A stretch of DNA of 64,000 bases from Jaapia argillacea MUCL 33604 (lineage: Eukaryota; Basidiomycota; Agaricomycetes; Jaapiales; Jaapiaceae), in assembly GCA_000697665.1 (NCBI GenBank), contig KL197740.1:84212-148211 (forward strand), written 5' to 3'. Under the pieces are notes generated by a model. The model saw only the letters and a program-made list of their open reading frames with translations, did no database searches and was not told the origin of the DNA. This document shows positions 12,284 through 23,202 of this stretch, in pieces (position 1 is the first letter of the stretch; every line of letters begins with the position of its first letter). The translations under genes were made by a program, and so were the position numbers.

Positions 12284-14152
12284 ATGGATTCCCAACGAGC
12301 ACCAAAGTACGATCTCTACCACTCCCTTCCCTCGCATATATCTGAACTGAGGCGATACATCTGGCGCCCAGGAAACGCAAACTTACGGACAAGACCATCC
12401 CGAACTCCATCCTCCAATCCCCCGAGTTTTCGGTGGACTCGAAGATGTATCAAGATTTATTGGATATGGAGAGGAAACTTGATTGGACGTTGACGAGGAA
12501 GAAAGTCGAGGTTCAGGATGCATTAGGGCGGGGCGTTGCTGTGCGTGTTTTCCCAGTTATCCTACGTCTTCTTCCACCATCTCCCTCTATCCATTGGACT
12601 CTACCCCTTTTCCTGCTTTTAAAATCTACATTTTTTATATACCAAAACCCACAGACGTTGACGCGCGATATAGACCACACGAACCCTCCGACTCTTCCTC
12701 TCCCATACCGTCTCAGGTCAACCATGGCAAAGTGATTCCAACCCTTTAGGTGACGGTACCGAAGGTGTGAATTTCGAGACTGGAGCTGGGATACCAGCTT
12801 GGCAGCTTAAGATTGAAGGGCGGTTACTTGAGGTGAGTCTGAAACACGCGAGGTTTTGTGATCGAGTAGTTGATTTTGTGGGCGGGTAGCTACCAAATGT
12901 TCGAGCAAAAGATAAAGTTCCGTTGAAGAAATTCTCGACGTTTATCAAGAGTATGGTTGTTGAACTTGATCGGGATCCGAGTTTGTATCCGGATGGGAAT
13001 ATTATTGAGGTTCGTTTCTATCTCCTTCATTTCGCCCATTCCTCTCTAGGTTTCCGCTTTCCGCCCCTTCCCTATCTTCATATCTACATTCCTTCTAACC
13101 CCTCTTCTCGGCCTCCATTCCCACTTCCCTTCCAACCTCATCACCCAACTAACCCCATTTGGCACTTCATTTAGTGGCATAGAGCACCAGGAAACGCACC
13201 ACAGGATGGGTTCACTATACGACGTACGGGAGATACGCCTACCAAGGTCAGAGTGTTGATGTATCTTGAACATCAGCCAGAACAGTATAAAGTTAAAGCT
13301 GAGTTGGGTGCGTCTCTTTCACCAGTTGTATTGTGTTTGAATGAGTCTGACTTGGCTATTCGAATGGTTCCTTACACAGCCAACGTCTTGGGATTGAAAG
13401 AAGAGAGTAGAACGGGGGTTATCCAAGCGCTGTGGAATTATATCAAGATTAACGGGCTGCAGGACAAGGTTGATAGGAAGGTGGTCAAGGCAGACGCGTA
13501 TCTCAGACCTGTGCGTATTCCTCACCCCCCTTTCCGATCCTACCACTGACTCTGAGCCTCGTTCCTCTCCTCTCCAGATATTGAATGCCGATCAAGTACT
13601 CTTCCAACAACTCCCTGAACTAGTCAATCACTACCTCACACCTCCCGATCCTATTGTATTGCACTACACGATCAATCCTGGCGCGACGCCACCAGAGAGA
13701 CCCAGCGCTTGGGATGTCGAGGTCAAGGTGGACGATGTACAGATGAAGGGGAGGATGAGTGGGGTTGTGGTAAGTATGAATGCGGAGAGTACGAGGGAGT
13801 TGGGGAAGTTGGATGAGGAGGTATGCATTCCTCCCTACCTTTCCACTTGTTAATTTGTTTGGATTGACGGGATCGAATATGCGCACAGATCGCCCAACTA
13901 GCAGCGTCCCTCCAAAATTCCCACCTCAAACGTACCTTTCTCCTCTCCTTCGCTTCTTCTCCCTCGGAATTTATTCAGAATTGGCTTTCGTCGCAATCGA
14001 GAGACTTGGAGAGTGTGCTTGGGAGTGGGCCTAGTGAGGGCGCGACTGTTAGGCAGGAGGAGTTGAAGAGGAGTGAGTTTTGGAGGTTGGGGTGGGTTGA
14101 GGAGGCTGTTGCTGTGCAGGAGGGGATGAGGTTGGCTGCTCGGGTTGGGTAG
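12284..14152 (+). CDS. SNF12: SWI/SNF chromatin-remodelling subunit Snf12/SMARCD (SWIB domain)
   Basis: Eight exons: 12284-12306, 12372-12540, 12674-12832, 12890-13009, 13175-13307, 13380-13510, 13578-13820, 13889-14152; phases close to give 413 aa. Known: the SMARCD/Snf12/Rsc6 family are core scaffolding subunits of SWI/SNF-class remodellers in the nucleus. Seen: a basic KKRKL motif created by the first splice, the YQDLLDMERKLDWT helix, the TRTLRLFLSHT strand, WQLKIEGRLLE, the FIKSMVVELDRD block, EWHRAP, then a SWIB domain (VLGLKEESRTGVIQALWNYIK ... QLPELVNHYLTPPDPIVLHY), and a C-terminal QSRDLE helix. Introns two and four are long (133 and 165 nt). Unspliced reading breaks the TRTLR strand, so the 12673 acceptor was chosen over the earlier AG at 12653. 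Snf12 and Rsc6 cannot be told apart with certainty. Confidence 0.93.
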
Positions 14153-14651
14153 GGACCGTTGGGGGGCCGACACTGGGTCGTTATCGGAGTGTAACTGTTC
14201 ATGTGCAAGGCTTATCGTCTTTCTACGTCCCTCCCGTCCGCGATACATGATGAAAGTATACATCGTGACCTCTCCCAGAATATATAGAAGGGTCTATCTC
14301 GGGAGTAACTCGGTCATGAGAAAGATGTTGTGTACCTTTACGGCGCCCCCACACCTTCCAAATTCTCTTGTCAACTTCCTTATTTTACAATCATACTTCC
14401 ACCCTACGCAAATCGTCCAGCAGCAAGTGATGATGGCCGCGAAACACGAGGAACTAGAGGGGAGACTGACAGGAGCCCGATGTCGATCTTTGAATTGATG
14501 GGATGTCACGTTTCTGTTTACCCTATTTATGAAATTTGGATATGAGGCCACTTGGCGGAACTGAACTCCTTTCGAGTCTTGCCACTGCGTTGTCCTCCTT
14601 CGTTTCGTTGCCAGGTCATCGATATTTTCGTCGTCCGTATTCTTGTTTTGA
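14153..14651. other. intergenic spacer
   Basis: Spacer between two plus-strand genes. Nothing recognisable as a gene or repeat was seen; it presumably holds the promoter of the BAR-SH3 gene. Confidence 0.5.
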
Positions 14652-17601
14652 ATGGCGGGCAAACAGGTTTGTGTTTTCGATGGTTCATGTGCTTGGGCGT
14701 CTATATGGCTGATGGTGATCCTCGCTGTAGCTTGGAAAGTTTAGACAGGTGCGTTCCTTCAAGCGCTGGTGCCGTGCCGGACATTTGCTGATCACTTCTT
14801 CTCCGTATGTTGATGGACATAGTGGGCTGGGGAGGTCATCTCGTCAAGAGAGAGGACTGTCGTTACGGAGGAGTTTAAAGAGTTGGAAGAGGATATTGAC
14901 CTGAGGAAGGATGGTATTCGCCGGTGCGTACTTTCATCTTTGCGCCCTCCTTTCTATCCTAAAAATTCACGAATTTCACCTTTGTAGAGTACTGCTCGCC
15001 TCCGGAGCTTACCACCACCAACTATCAAAGAAGAAAGAGTCTGAAGCTCTTGACGAACCTGACAAGTTGCTCCCTATTGACGCACTTGGTATCGTCATGA
15101 TCACTCATGGAGAGGCTTTGGGGGAGAGTTCTACTTTTGGTACGTTGCTTTACGTTGTATTACGCTCCCTTGTCCGCGGTCTTCTTCTCCATGCTTCGAT
15201 TCATTGGTACCTTTCACAGTATTACCTATTTTTACTTGATCGTTACACCCACCCATCCCTTCATACACTCACCTTCACCACCCCTTCTAGGTTCAGCTCT
15301 CGTCAAACTCGGCCGAGCGCATTGTAAAGCAGCCACTATCCAAGAAGCGTTTGCTTTGACGTTACAGGATACGTTCTTAACTGCATGGCAAAGATACGAG
15401 GACGAGATCAAGGATTATCAAACGCAGAGGAAGAAGTTGGAGAGTCGGAGGTCAGTCCTTCGTATCCTTCGAGAGGCTCCTCTCCAAACATGCTAATGAC
15501 CTTCTGTTGTGAACTTGTAGGTTGAGTTATGATGCTGCTATATCCAAGTTCGAGAAATTGAAGGGTGGGAAGAAGGAGAAAGAGAAGGAGAAGAATGAGG
15601 CGGAGGATGAGATGGAGAAGGCTAGGTCTCGATAGTGAGTTCTTTTCGCCGTTCACCCTCCCGTTTTGCTCCCCTACCTCTTTCCTTCTGCCATCCGACT
15701 TGATTTCTTCTTTCCGAACCCCTTTGTATTCTCCTCTCCCGTTTTTTTTCCCCTTCACCTTGTTGATGTCCCTCCTCCGCATACTTCCCATGCCTCTTTA
15801 CATTCCTCCCCCTCATCGTCATTCGCATGCCGATGGGCTAACAAACACATAATCACAGCGAAGAGACCCTGGAAGATGTTCGAGCCATCATGGTCGCCAT
15901 CCAAGAAAACGAGATGCAACAAATCCGAGAGTTGACTTCTTTCTTGGACGTGGAGAGGAACTATGTAGAGCAGTATCGAGACCTTCTACAAGATACGAAG
16001 GATAATTGGGTTGATGTGTACGTATCACACTCGCTCCTCACTTACCTGTCCTTCTCCCCATAACCCCATCTCTTGTGTCCCGTTCTGACTATCATGCATA
16101 TAGTCCAAGTGTCACTCGCACGCGATCAAAAGAGTCTTCAACACCAAGTCGTCCAACCAAAGAACCTAAATCCCGAACGAATTCCGTCAAATCTAACAAA
16201 TCTGCGAAGTCTAAACCGTCTCGCTCTGAAGTCGACGAAGAGGGGAGGATGGATAGTGATGCGGATTCTGACGCCCCTACTCCTGCTCCCTCTCAACGTT
16301 CGACTTTTCTTCGAAGAAAGAGTGATGGGGGTAGCAAAGCTCCTTCGCGAGCACCCTCGAGGAGTTCGAGGAAGAGAACTGATAGTGGGGCTACGCAGGG
16401 GAGTGGGACCGAGAAGGATGTCGAGAAGGAGAAGGAGAAAGAGAAGAGGGAGAAGGAGTTGGAAAAGACTCCTTCGAAGAGGATTAGCGTCACTGGGTGG
16501 GCTTCGAGTGCTGTCGGTTCCATCATGGGCAAGAGAGACAAAGACAAGTTCGCCACTCTCAATGGGCAAGACATGGACGAGGAAGATGAGGACGGGGGTG
16601 ATGGTGGTGGTGGGTCTGTGGATAAGAGGACTCGCTCCCCAAGTGTCACGGCCAAAATCCTCAAGAACCGGAATGCCGATACACCTCCTACATCCGGATC
16701 GCCCAAGATCACCGCTCGTGCCCTCTCGCGTACTTCGACTCAGGAGAAGAAGATGGTGAAAGCATTGTATGACTTTTCCGGGAGTTCGGATGAGCTGAGT
16801 TTTAAGGCTGGGGATAAGATTGTTGTGGTCAATGAGGTTTTAGATGGTTGGTGGATGGGTGAACTTGGTGGGAAGACTGGGTTGTTCCCTACCACTTATA
16901 CCGAACCGGTTTCGTCGTCGCCTCCTCGATCTACACCACCCATCCCTCCACGAACCTTGGGGAAAGGCTGGTTATCATCTGCTAGGATCTCACCACCTGC
17001 TATGTCGGATGACGAGGAGAGCAAACAAACGCTCGTAGAACCTGATGCGGACGAAGAATATGCCACTGCTAGTGATCACGAACAACATGTATTTGGCGAT
17101 CATTATGTGGTGGGGAATAGTCGGAGTCCGATGTATGGGAATTTCGATGCCGCGAGTGTGCAGAGTAGCGAGGCGGAGGATCAGGAGGAGGAGAGGTTGA
17201 TGCCTGTGAGAGGGGTAACGCCTGTGGTCAAGAATATCTTACCTCCCGCGCTGGGTAAGCGGACGCCAACGGACCCACTACCAATCACGAGTACTTCGGG
17301 GAAGAAGGCTCCTCCACCTCCGCCACCTCGCCGTGCAACGAACTCGAACTCGGTCCCGCCCTCTATCGCCGCTCAATCTGTGCCTTCGACGCCGGAACGT
17401 CGTCCTGCCACCCTTCGCTCCAACTCGTCTGCTAGTTCGCCCCTATCCGCGCTGGCACATGCTACCCGCGTCAACAATGGATTCGAGGCGTCGCCGTTCG
17501 ACAGTCCGGTGGATTCTTCATTTGGACCTTGTCGTGACTTTAGGCAGAACCCGTTCAAGCCTCTAGGGATGTGTAGCAATTGCTTTGAGAGACATGGGTA
17601 G
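14652..17601 (+). CDS. BAR domain and SH3 domain adaptor protein
   Basis: Eight exons: 14652-14666, 14731-14748, 14823-14923, 14988-15139, 15291-15450, 15521-15634, 15859-16017, 16104-17601; 738 aa. Known: BAR domains are dimeric curved helical bundles that bind membranes, and SH3 domains bind Pro-rich partners; fungal BAR-SH3 proteins act in endocytosis and cortical actin. Seen: a helical region from residue ~10 to ~255 with the BAR-type stretch DYQTQRKKLESRR and a Lys/Glu coiled coil, a basic and acidic disordered region, an SH3 domain (ALYDFSGSSDELSFKAGD ... WWMGELGGKTGLFP) near residues 460-515, Pro-rich motifs such as KKAPPPPPPRR, and a C-terminal tail with CRDF ... NPFKPLGMCSNCFERHG. 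Odd: exons 1 and 2 are only 15 and 18 nt, needed to supply a start and the MAGKQLGKFRQWAGE amphipathic N-terminus. The large last exon is compositionally low-complexity. Confidence 0.9.
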
Positions 17602-17993
17602 GGGAGCTTATCTGGTCGTTTGCGGTGAGGCCTTCGTTCGTTTGTAATATACTTATGTTCTCCTTGGCTTGCATACGGAGTGTACCATACATTTGCATCT
17701 TCTCTCCTCCTCTCATCCCCTTCTCATATATATCGTAGCCCTGTCAGGGTCGCCTTCGTTAATCGTGCCTATCTGTGCATCTATGTATGGTACTATAGAT
17801 CTTCAAGATTGTCATATTCATCCTCCTCACCTTGCCGAAGTCGCTCCAAAAATAACCGCATCTCTCGAGTCCGGACTCCGGAATGCGAACGGAATGGCTT
17901 TGAGACGGACTTCCGAATATCTTTGCTGAACTGAAGGTAAGCATTGTGTCCCCTCCCCACTTCTATTTATCCTTCCAGTGAAGATTCAAAACA
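17602..17993. other. intergenic spacer, possible 5'-UTR intron
   Basis: Between 17939 and 17978 a GTAAGC donor and a CCTTCCAG acceptor bracket a 40-nt stretch just before the next ATG, so a small leader intron is possible. Nothing else was recognised. Confidence 0.35.
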
Positions 17994-19260
17994 ATGTCTA
18001 CTACGACTGTCATCTTGGGAGGGGGGATCATCGGGCTCTCCACTGCCTACTACCTATCTCTCCAGTCCCCATCAGAGAAGATCCACCTCGTCGAATCCTC
18101 TCCAGTTCTCTTCTCAAGCGCTTCAGGCAAAGCAGCTGGATTCCTTGCTAAAGACTGGTTCGTCCCAGCCAGCTCCGAACTAGGGGGGCTCTCCTTCAAT
18201 CTCCATCGAAGACTCGCCGAAGAGTTTGGAGGGAGGGAGAAATGGGGTTACAGTCCGAGCGTGAGTTATTCCTTGGATCAGAGTGCTACCCCGAGTCCGG
18301 GAAGTGAGAGGGGGGAGGACTGGTTGTTCAATGGGACGAGCAGAGCACAAGTCGCCAAGGATGACGGGTCGAATGTGGCTTCAAAGCCCAAGGGACCTAC
18401 TTGGATCACTCACAAGGGGGCCATAAGGAAGATTTCAGATCTGGAGTCCACAGCGCAGGTGTACGTCCTACCACCTAAGTTGGAGATGCTGGAATGGACT
18501 AACAAACTGGTAACTTAGAGATCCGTACCGCCTCTGCCAATTTCTGCTTGAGCAATCTCAAGCTCAAGGACTGCAGCTTCACCAGCCAGCCAAAGCGACC
18601 AAGATCATCGCCGCCGACGATGTGACCATCACAGGTATCAAGATCGTCTCCGACGATTCAATCGAACTGGATATCCCTTGTGACAGCCTTTTAATCGCCT
18701 GCGGGGCCTGGACGACCCTCGTCTACGACACATTGTTCCCCAAAGCCACTCGTACTCCCAAAATCATCTCACTCGCTGGTCACTCAGTAGTGATGAAATC
18801 GGATAAATGGGCCACTCCCGCGGACGAGGAAGGAGGATGTCATGCCGTATTCACCACCCATCCGCTAGGGTTCAGCCCAGAGATCTTCAGTAGAATCGGA
18901 GGGGAGATCTGGCTTGGTGGGCTGAATAGCTCGACCATCCCCGTTCCTGAGTTAGCGACTGGAGTAGAGATCGACGAGAAATCGATAAAAGACCTTGTGC
19001 AAGTCGGTAAGGAATTGTGCGGAGACGATGTTGAGGTGATGAGGGAAGGATTGTGCCACAGACCCGTGACGCGAACTGGGATACCATTGGTCGCGAGGGT
19101 AGAGGAAAAGTGGCTGGGTGGTGTGAAGGGGAAGGTCTACGTTGCTTCGGGTCACGGTCCGTGGGGGATTAGTATGAGCTTAGGTACAGGATGGGTCGTT
19201 AGTGAGATGATCCAGGGAAAGAAGCCGAGTGCTGATATCAAGGGGCTGGGAAGGTTTTAG
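17994..19260 (+). CDS. FAD-dependent oxidoreductase, DAO family (Tda3-like)
   Basis: Two exons, 17994-18460 and 18519-19260, with a 58-nt intron; 402 aa. Known: DAO-family flavoproteins oxidise amines or amino acids using a non-covalent or covalent FAD; yeast Tda3 is a poorly understood member linked to endosome-Golgi traffic. Seen: the N-terminal dinucleotide-binding motif VILGGGIIGLSTAYYLS with GxGxxG-type glycines, the ESSPVLFSSASGKAAGFLA second block, the DPYRLCQFLLEQ block after the intron, LLIACGAWTT, and the C-terminal FAD-contacting region CHRPVTRTGIPLV followed by VYVASGHGPWGISMSLGTG. Lacks a signal peptide, so cytosolic. The ATG has a good context (A at -3). The substrate is unknown; assignment to the Tda3 subgroup rests on overall pattern and is less sure than the superfamily. 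Confidence 0.88.
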
Positions 19261-19982
19261 CAGGTCGTTGAATATGTACATCAGAATCTGAGAGTTTGTG
19301 GAACTCACCTCTGAGATTCATTGTGTAGTCAGCGAATGGTAGGGGTGAAGTTGTGGAGAGTGAGATCCGGCGCTCCTGCACGTTTTCTGACCCTTCGGCG
19401 ACATATCAGTCTTCACAGCCCCCGCGTGAATGAGCGATAAAGCATCATTGAGGGGTTAACGACTGCGCTCCAAACCATACAACTCGCGATGGAATACGAT
19501 CCTGATCCCTCCCACTGCCTAGAGGGCGTTCTTCAGATCAGCGATCCAATGGTATGGGGTATGAGCATCGAGAAAACATTGATTCATCGCCAATTGTTCA
19601 CTTGATACACTTCCATCCAAATCCCTCCCGCCCGAGCAGGGAAGAGTTTCGTATCATCCAAACCCCGAACGAATGCAGACCTTCCACATGGCTTTCTCGA
19701 GTCTTCGCAAGCGGGAGACGCACCATGGGCTAAAAAAATCAGAACAGAATTGGGCAAGTGACCACTCAAGAGTGGCTGCACAATCTCGACTTCAGATCCA
19801 TGTGAATTCCTTGGTAGGGTTGAAAGGCGTCCAATGAGATCACGGTCCTTCGATCCTGCCAGGGCGTTTCGTGGGTTGTGGGAGAGGACAACCCTGAAGT
19901 TCGTTGATATGATGGTACAATGATTAGCGATTCTTTGGGCCACTTCAGGCAAGGACAATGTGAGAGTCTAATGAACCTGTCA
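19261..19982. other. intergenic spacer between convergent genes
   Basis: Lies between the 3' ends of a plus-strand and a minus-strand gene. A 124-codon minus-strand frame at 19584-19958 has no recognisable content and no supporting splice partners, so no gene is called. Confidence 0.5.
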
Positions 19983-20629
19983 TCAAACAGTTTTCCTATC
20001 GGTCATAGTCCTGACGATGCACCCAATGCCCGCAGCCTCCGTTAACTACAGGGACCGAGTTAGACTTGGCAGAGGAGCATAATCAACGGAACGTACTTTC
20101 TCATGCCAACCTAACAGCACACTACCGCTCAAATCGCCCCAGCCAGGCATCCCCATCCCCTTGTACAAATACTTCATCAGAGTATCCTGTCTATCCTGCG
20201 ATAGCGACTTGACAACACCTGGGATGTCGGTTGACTTTGTACTGTTCAGTATCGTCACCAGTGTTTGCAACGTCAAGGTCTGTGTTACAGAGTTGATGAA
20301 CATTTGAGACTCCAAGAACACGCCAACGACCGCACCTTGGCATCCTCGACGTTCGGTCCATAAGGTGCTTCGTCAAGGATATTTCCCAGTGCTCCAGGTA
20401 CGTCACCTCTGTTCCCCAAATTTAATCTCGATCGTTCACCTCCGCAATCCCGGATACGTTGATGAAAGGATACGCACTTCGCTAAAGAACTCCTCACCGC
20501 CGCAGCTCGCTGTTTCGCCTGATCCAGTGCGGTCGCCGGATCATACGGGTATGGCTCATAGAGTTCTGTTTCTAAGAGAACGTCCTCGTCGTATGCATCG
20601 ATGTCGATTTTGCGGAATTCCCGATCCAT
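19983..20629 (-). CDS. ARPC5: Arp2/3 complex subunit 5 (p16-Arc)
   Basis: Four exons: 20629-20478, 20408-20336, 20279-20097, 20045-19983; introns 69, 56 and 51 nt; 156 aa, the normal length. Known: ARPC5 is a structural subunit of the Arp2/3 complex that nucleates branched actin filaments. Seen: the acidic N-terminus starting MDREFRKIDIDAYDEDV, a helical stretch ending SLAKGDVPGALGNIL, then TLQTLVTILNSTKSTDIP, the MKYLYKGM motif, GWHEKLTE, and the C-terminal end GCIVRTMTDRKTV, all in family order. The start is fixed by the conserved N-terminal block. It is divergent from the plus-strand gene beginning at 21330, with about 700 bp between starts. Confidence 0.95.
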
Positions 20630-21329
20630 GTGTTGGTGGCGAAACTAGTGATAGCGGGATACTTGATGGCTGTGGCTGATGCACGAAGTTGCAACGGCGC
20701 GAGGAATTCAAACTCCGCTGGTGTTCTTGGTTCAATACTTGACCGTACTTGATGCACACATCTGCGATTTGTTCTACCGATATATGCACCAGGCTAGCTA
20801 GGGACAATTTTGGTGCTTCATGTTAAAATGGAAAGCATGCTTGTGGGGCTATCCATTCTTGGGCAAAGCTCCAGCGTTCCAGGGTCCGTGCTCAACTGTC
20901 CCCTCCTTGATTCCGAACATATCTGCCTCGCAGAAACCTCATGTGGACCTTAAATCTCATGATACCCGCTTCCATCGCCGATCCGAGTACCATGATCCAG
21001 ACCTTTTCTTATGTCTTCTCGGCGCTTCTGATTAAACGTTGCAAGACGTGACCCGATTTCACTCTGATACCTCAGGTGGTGAAACTTGCCGGATTCCAGT
21101 TTGACTTGGAATGCTGAAAAACTACGTTCATATGTCGACGTGCCTGCATCCTGCAAGGCCGCGCGGAATCCATGAGGCGCTACTATTGCTAGTTAAAATC
21201 TGGCGAAAGGCATCCTGCTTGATCCCCTACCCATTCGACATCTACAACATCGTCCCCCAACTTCTCCGTTGAAGCGTATCCCTCATACCACCTCACCAAC
21301 CGCTCAGTTACCAACCCACACCACTCACC
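20630..21329. other. divergent intergenic region
   Basis: Separates the starts of ARPC5 (minus) and the 21330 gene (plus), so it should hold both promoters. No TATA box, repeat or extra gene could be supported. Confidence 0.5.
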
Positions 21330-22642
21330 ATGTCCGTCCTCTCCGCCTTCAAACTCAAGGAATTCGACCTCGAGCCCGTCTACGCATCCTGGGAGTCTCC
21401 CCCTACCTTCAACGGCAATCCAAAAACCGACCTTCCCGTTGAAACATGGCTGGATCAGATCAAAGCCGGCTGTGTTGAACACAAAGTCCCAGAAGAATAC
21501 TGGCATAAGGTCGCCCAACATTATATGGGACCTAAAGCCATCGCTCGGCTAGAGGAGTTCAAGAGGGTGCTCTATCAGATGAATGGGGGTAGTTATAGGT
21601 GGTCCTGGAAGAAGTTTAGGCTCGCCATGACTAGCATGGGCTGTGAGTGATTCAATCTCACTCGGTGAGTATGATTCAACTGATTAATTCTACCTATAGG
21701 GGATATCGAAGTTCAAGCTACGGAACCTGTCGAGGTGAAGAGTAAACCCTCAGGTTCGTGGTGGGTAGTCCGCAAGAAGTCCGATAAGAAAGTGCCAGAG
21801 AAACAGACCACCATCGACGACACCCCTCCTCCCACCCCTCCGAAGTCCCCCGTCCGCTCCAAATCCGCTCCGTCTCTCAAGCGCTCGCTTTCACGACACA
21901 GATCTTCTTCCACGCTCTCCGGAGCCTCAATCACAGCCGAGCCAGAGGAGATTCCCCCTGTCCCGTCGGTCACGAAATCAGCTTTCTGGACTCGGAACAA
22001 GGATGACAGTCCATTGAAACCTGAGCTCATGAAGGCGATGTCGGAGCCTATCGTTCAGACTTGCAGTGCCGCCGCCGCCGCCACTAAACCAAAACCGCCA
22101 GTCCGGTCTAATACGGTAGCCGACCTGTCTCCAACCTCGACAGGTACGTTCATTCGCTTCCTCTTTTTAGGGGACACATATCGTTGACGCTGACGTTCAT
22201 GTGTTTAGTTGCGACCAAACCTCGCGCGCCCACCCGTTCAAACACCATGGAGAGCACCTCAACCGACTCAGAAGGTACGTCACGACTCTCACTCCTCCTT
22301 TCACCCAAACTTACCCCTTCTCATCCTCACACAGCTGTGACAACAATCGCCCAAGCACCCGCCTGGCTCCTCCAAGCCTGTCACGCCCTAGACATCCTAA
22401 CCCAAGAACACCCCAAAGTGATGTCAACCCTCTCCGCCATCCTTATAACAGCCGGTAGCATCCCTTCCATACCTGCCATCAGCGCCGGGGCCGGTGGAGC
22501 CTTCTTGGCGAGCTCGGCCGCTCATGCTATCGGCAGTATATGTGTGGGGATTGGCAGTATTATCAAGGCGCAACAGGGTGGACAGGTTCAGACTACTACG
22601 GGTGCGCCTGCGGCGGGAGGGGCTGTCACGGCGACGAAGTAA
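21330..22642 (+). CDS. lineage-specific protein: globular N-domain, disordered middle, hydrophobic tail
   Basis: Four exons: 21330-21642, 21700-22143, 22209-22274, 22335-22642; 376 aa. Known: I recognise the first ~105 residues as a domain common in Agaricomycete uncharacterised proteins; its function is not known to me. Seen: conserved positions WLDQIKAGC, EEYWHKVAQHYMG and YRWSWKKF ... MGW, the last tryptophan completed by splicing; a long Ser/Pro/Lys-rich region with several short Pro motifs (PPPTPPKSP, KPRAPTRSN) and duplicated phrases around exon joints; then a C-terminal helix pair whose end (ITAGSIPSIPAISAGAGGA onward) is rich in Gly, Ala, Ile and long enough to cross or insert in a membrane. 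No signal peptide. The N-domain loosely resembles retroelement gag proteins, but no protease, RT or zinc knuckle is nearby. A membrane-active tail is an inference only. Confidence 0.75.
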
Positions 22643-23202
22643 CGACGGGAAGTTTTCGGAGGATATTTATTATCTTCATATGACACATCCCTTGGCTAGA
22701 AAGATGTCGACTGCTTTCTGGAAGAGTGGTCGAGCGGACTCCTGTAGCGCATATTTTTTCGACGCGTTGTTTATCCACCTGTATAAGTAAACCATCGGGA
22801 CTTATGATAGCCATGTACATTGTAACGACTTTGCAACAGCATATCTTATCGCAGAAACATCCTGCAGTTACCACCACGAATCCCACACGCACACTACACG
22901 AATCGTGACATAGGCTGTCCGCAGTCATGTCAAATTCACTCATCCTCAAGGATTCCAGGTCTCTAGGGCAAACCTTGGAGCTTAGCCGTCCTGGACGATG
23001 AGGCATGTCCTCGGATGACGAGCCGGAGGGAGGGCGTCATGGTAGGTTGGGCGTCGTGGTAGGTTGGGCGTCGTGACCTATAGGGTGCACAGTCATGGCA
23101 TCATAGAACACCGCGCACCGAATATTATTTCTGTCAGAATGAACGCCAAGCGAAGTTAACTATGACATACACACCATTCGCATCGACTTCGACGTCCCGA
23201 GA
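22643..23202. other. intergenic spacer between convergent genes
   Basis: Two imperfect copies of GGTAGGTTGGGCGTCGTG lie at about 23041-23076. Nothing else was recognised. Confidence 0.45.

Noticed and set aside
16138-16712. Antisense frames across the BAR-SH3 last exon
   Set aside because: Shadows of Lys/Glu/Ser-rich low-complexity coding sequence.
19584-19958. Minus-strand 124-codon frame as a gene
   Set aside because: No recognisable motif and no splice partners; it lies in the 3' region between convergent genes.
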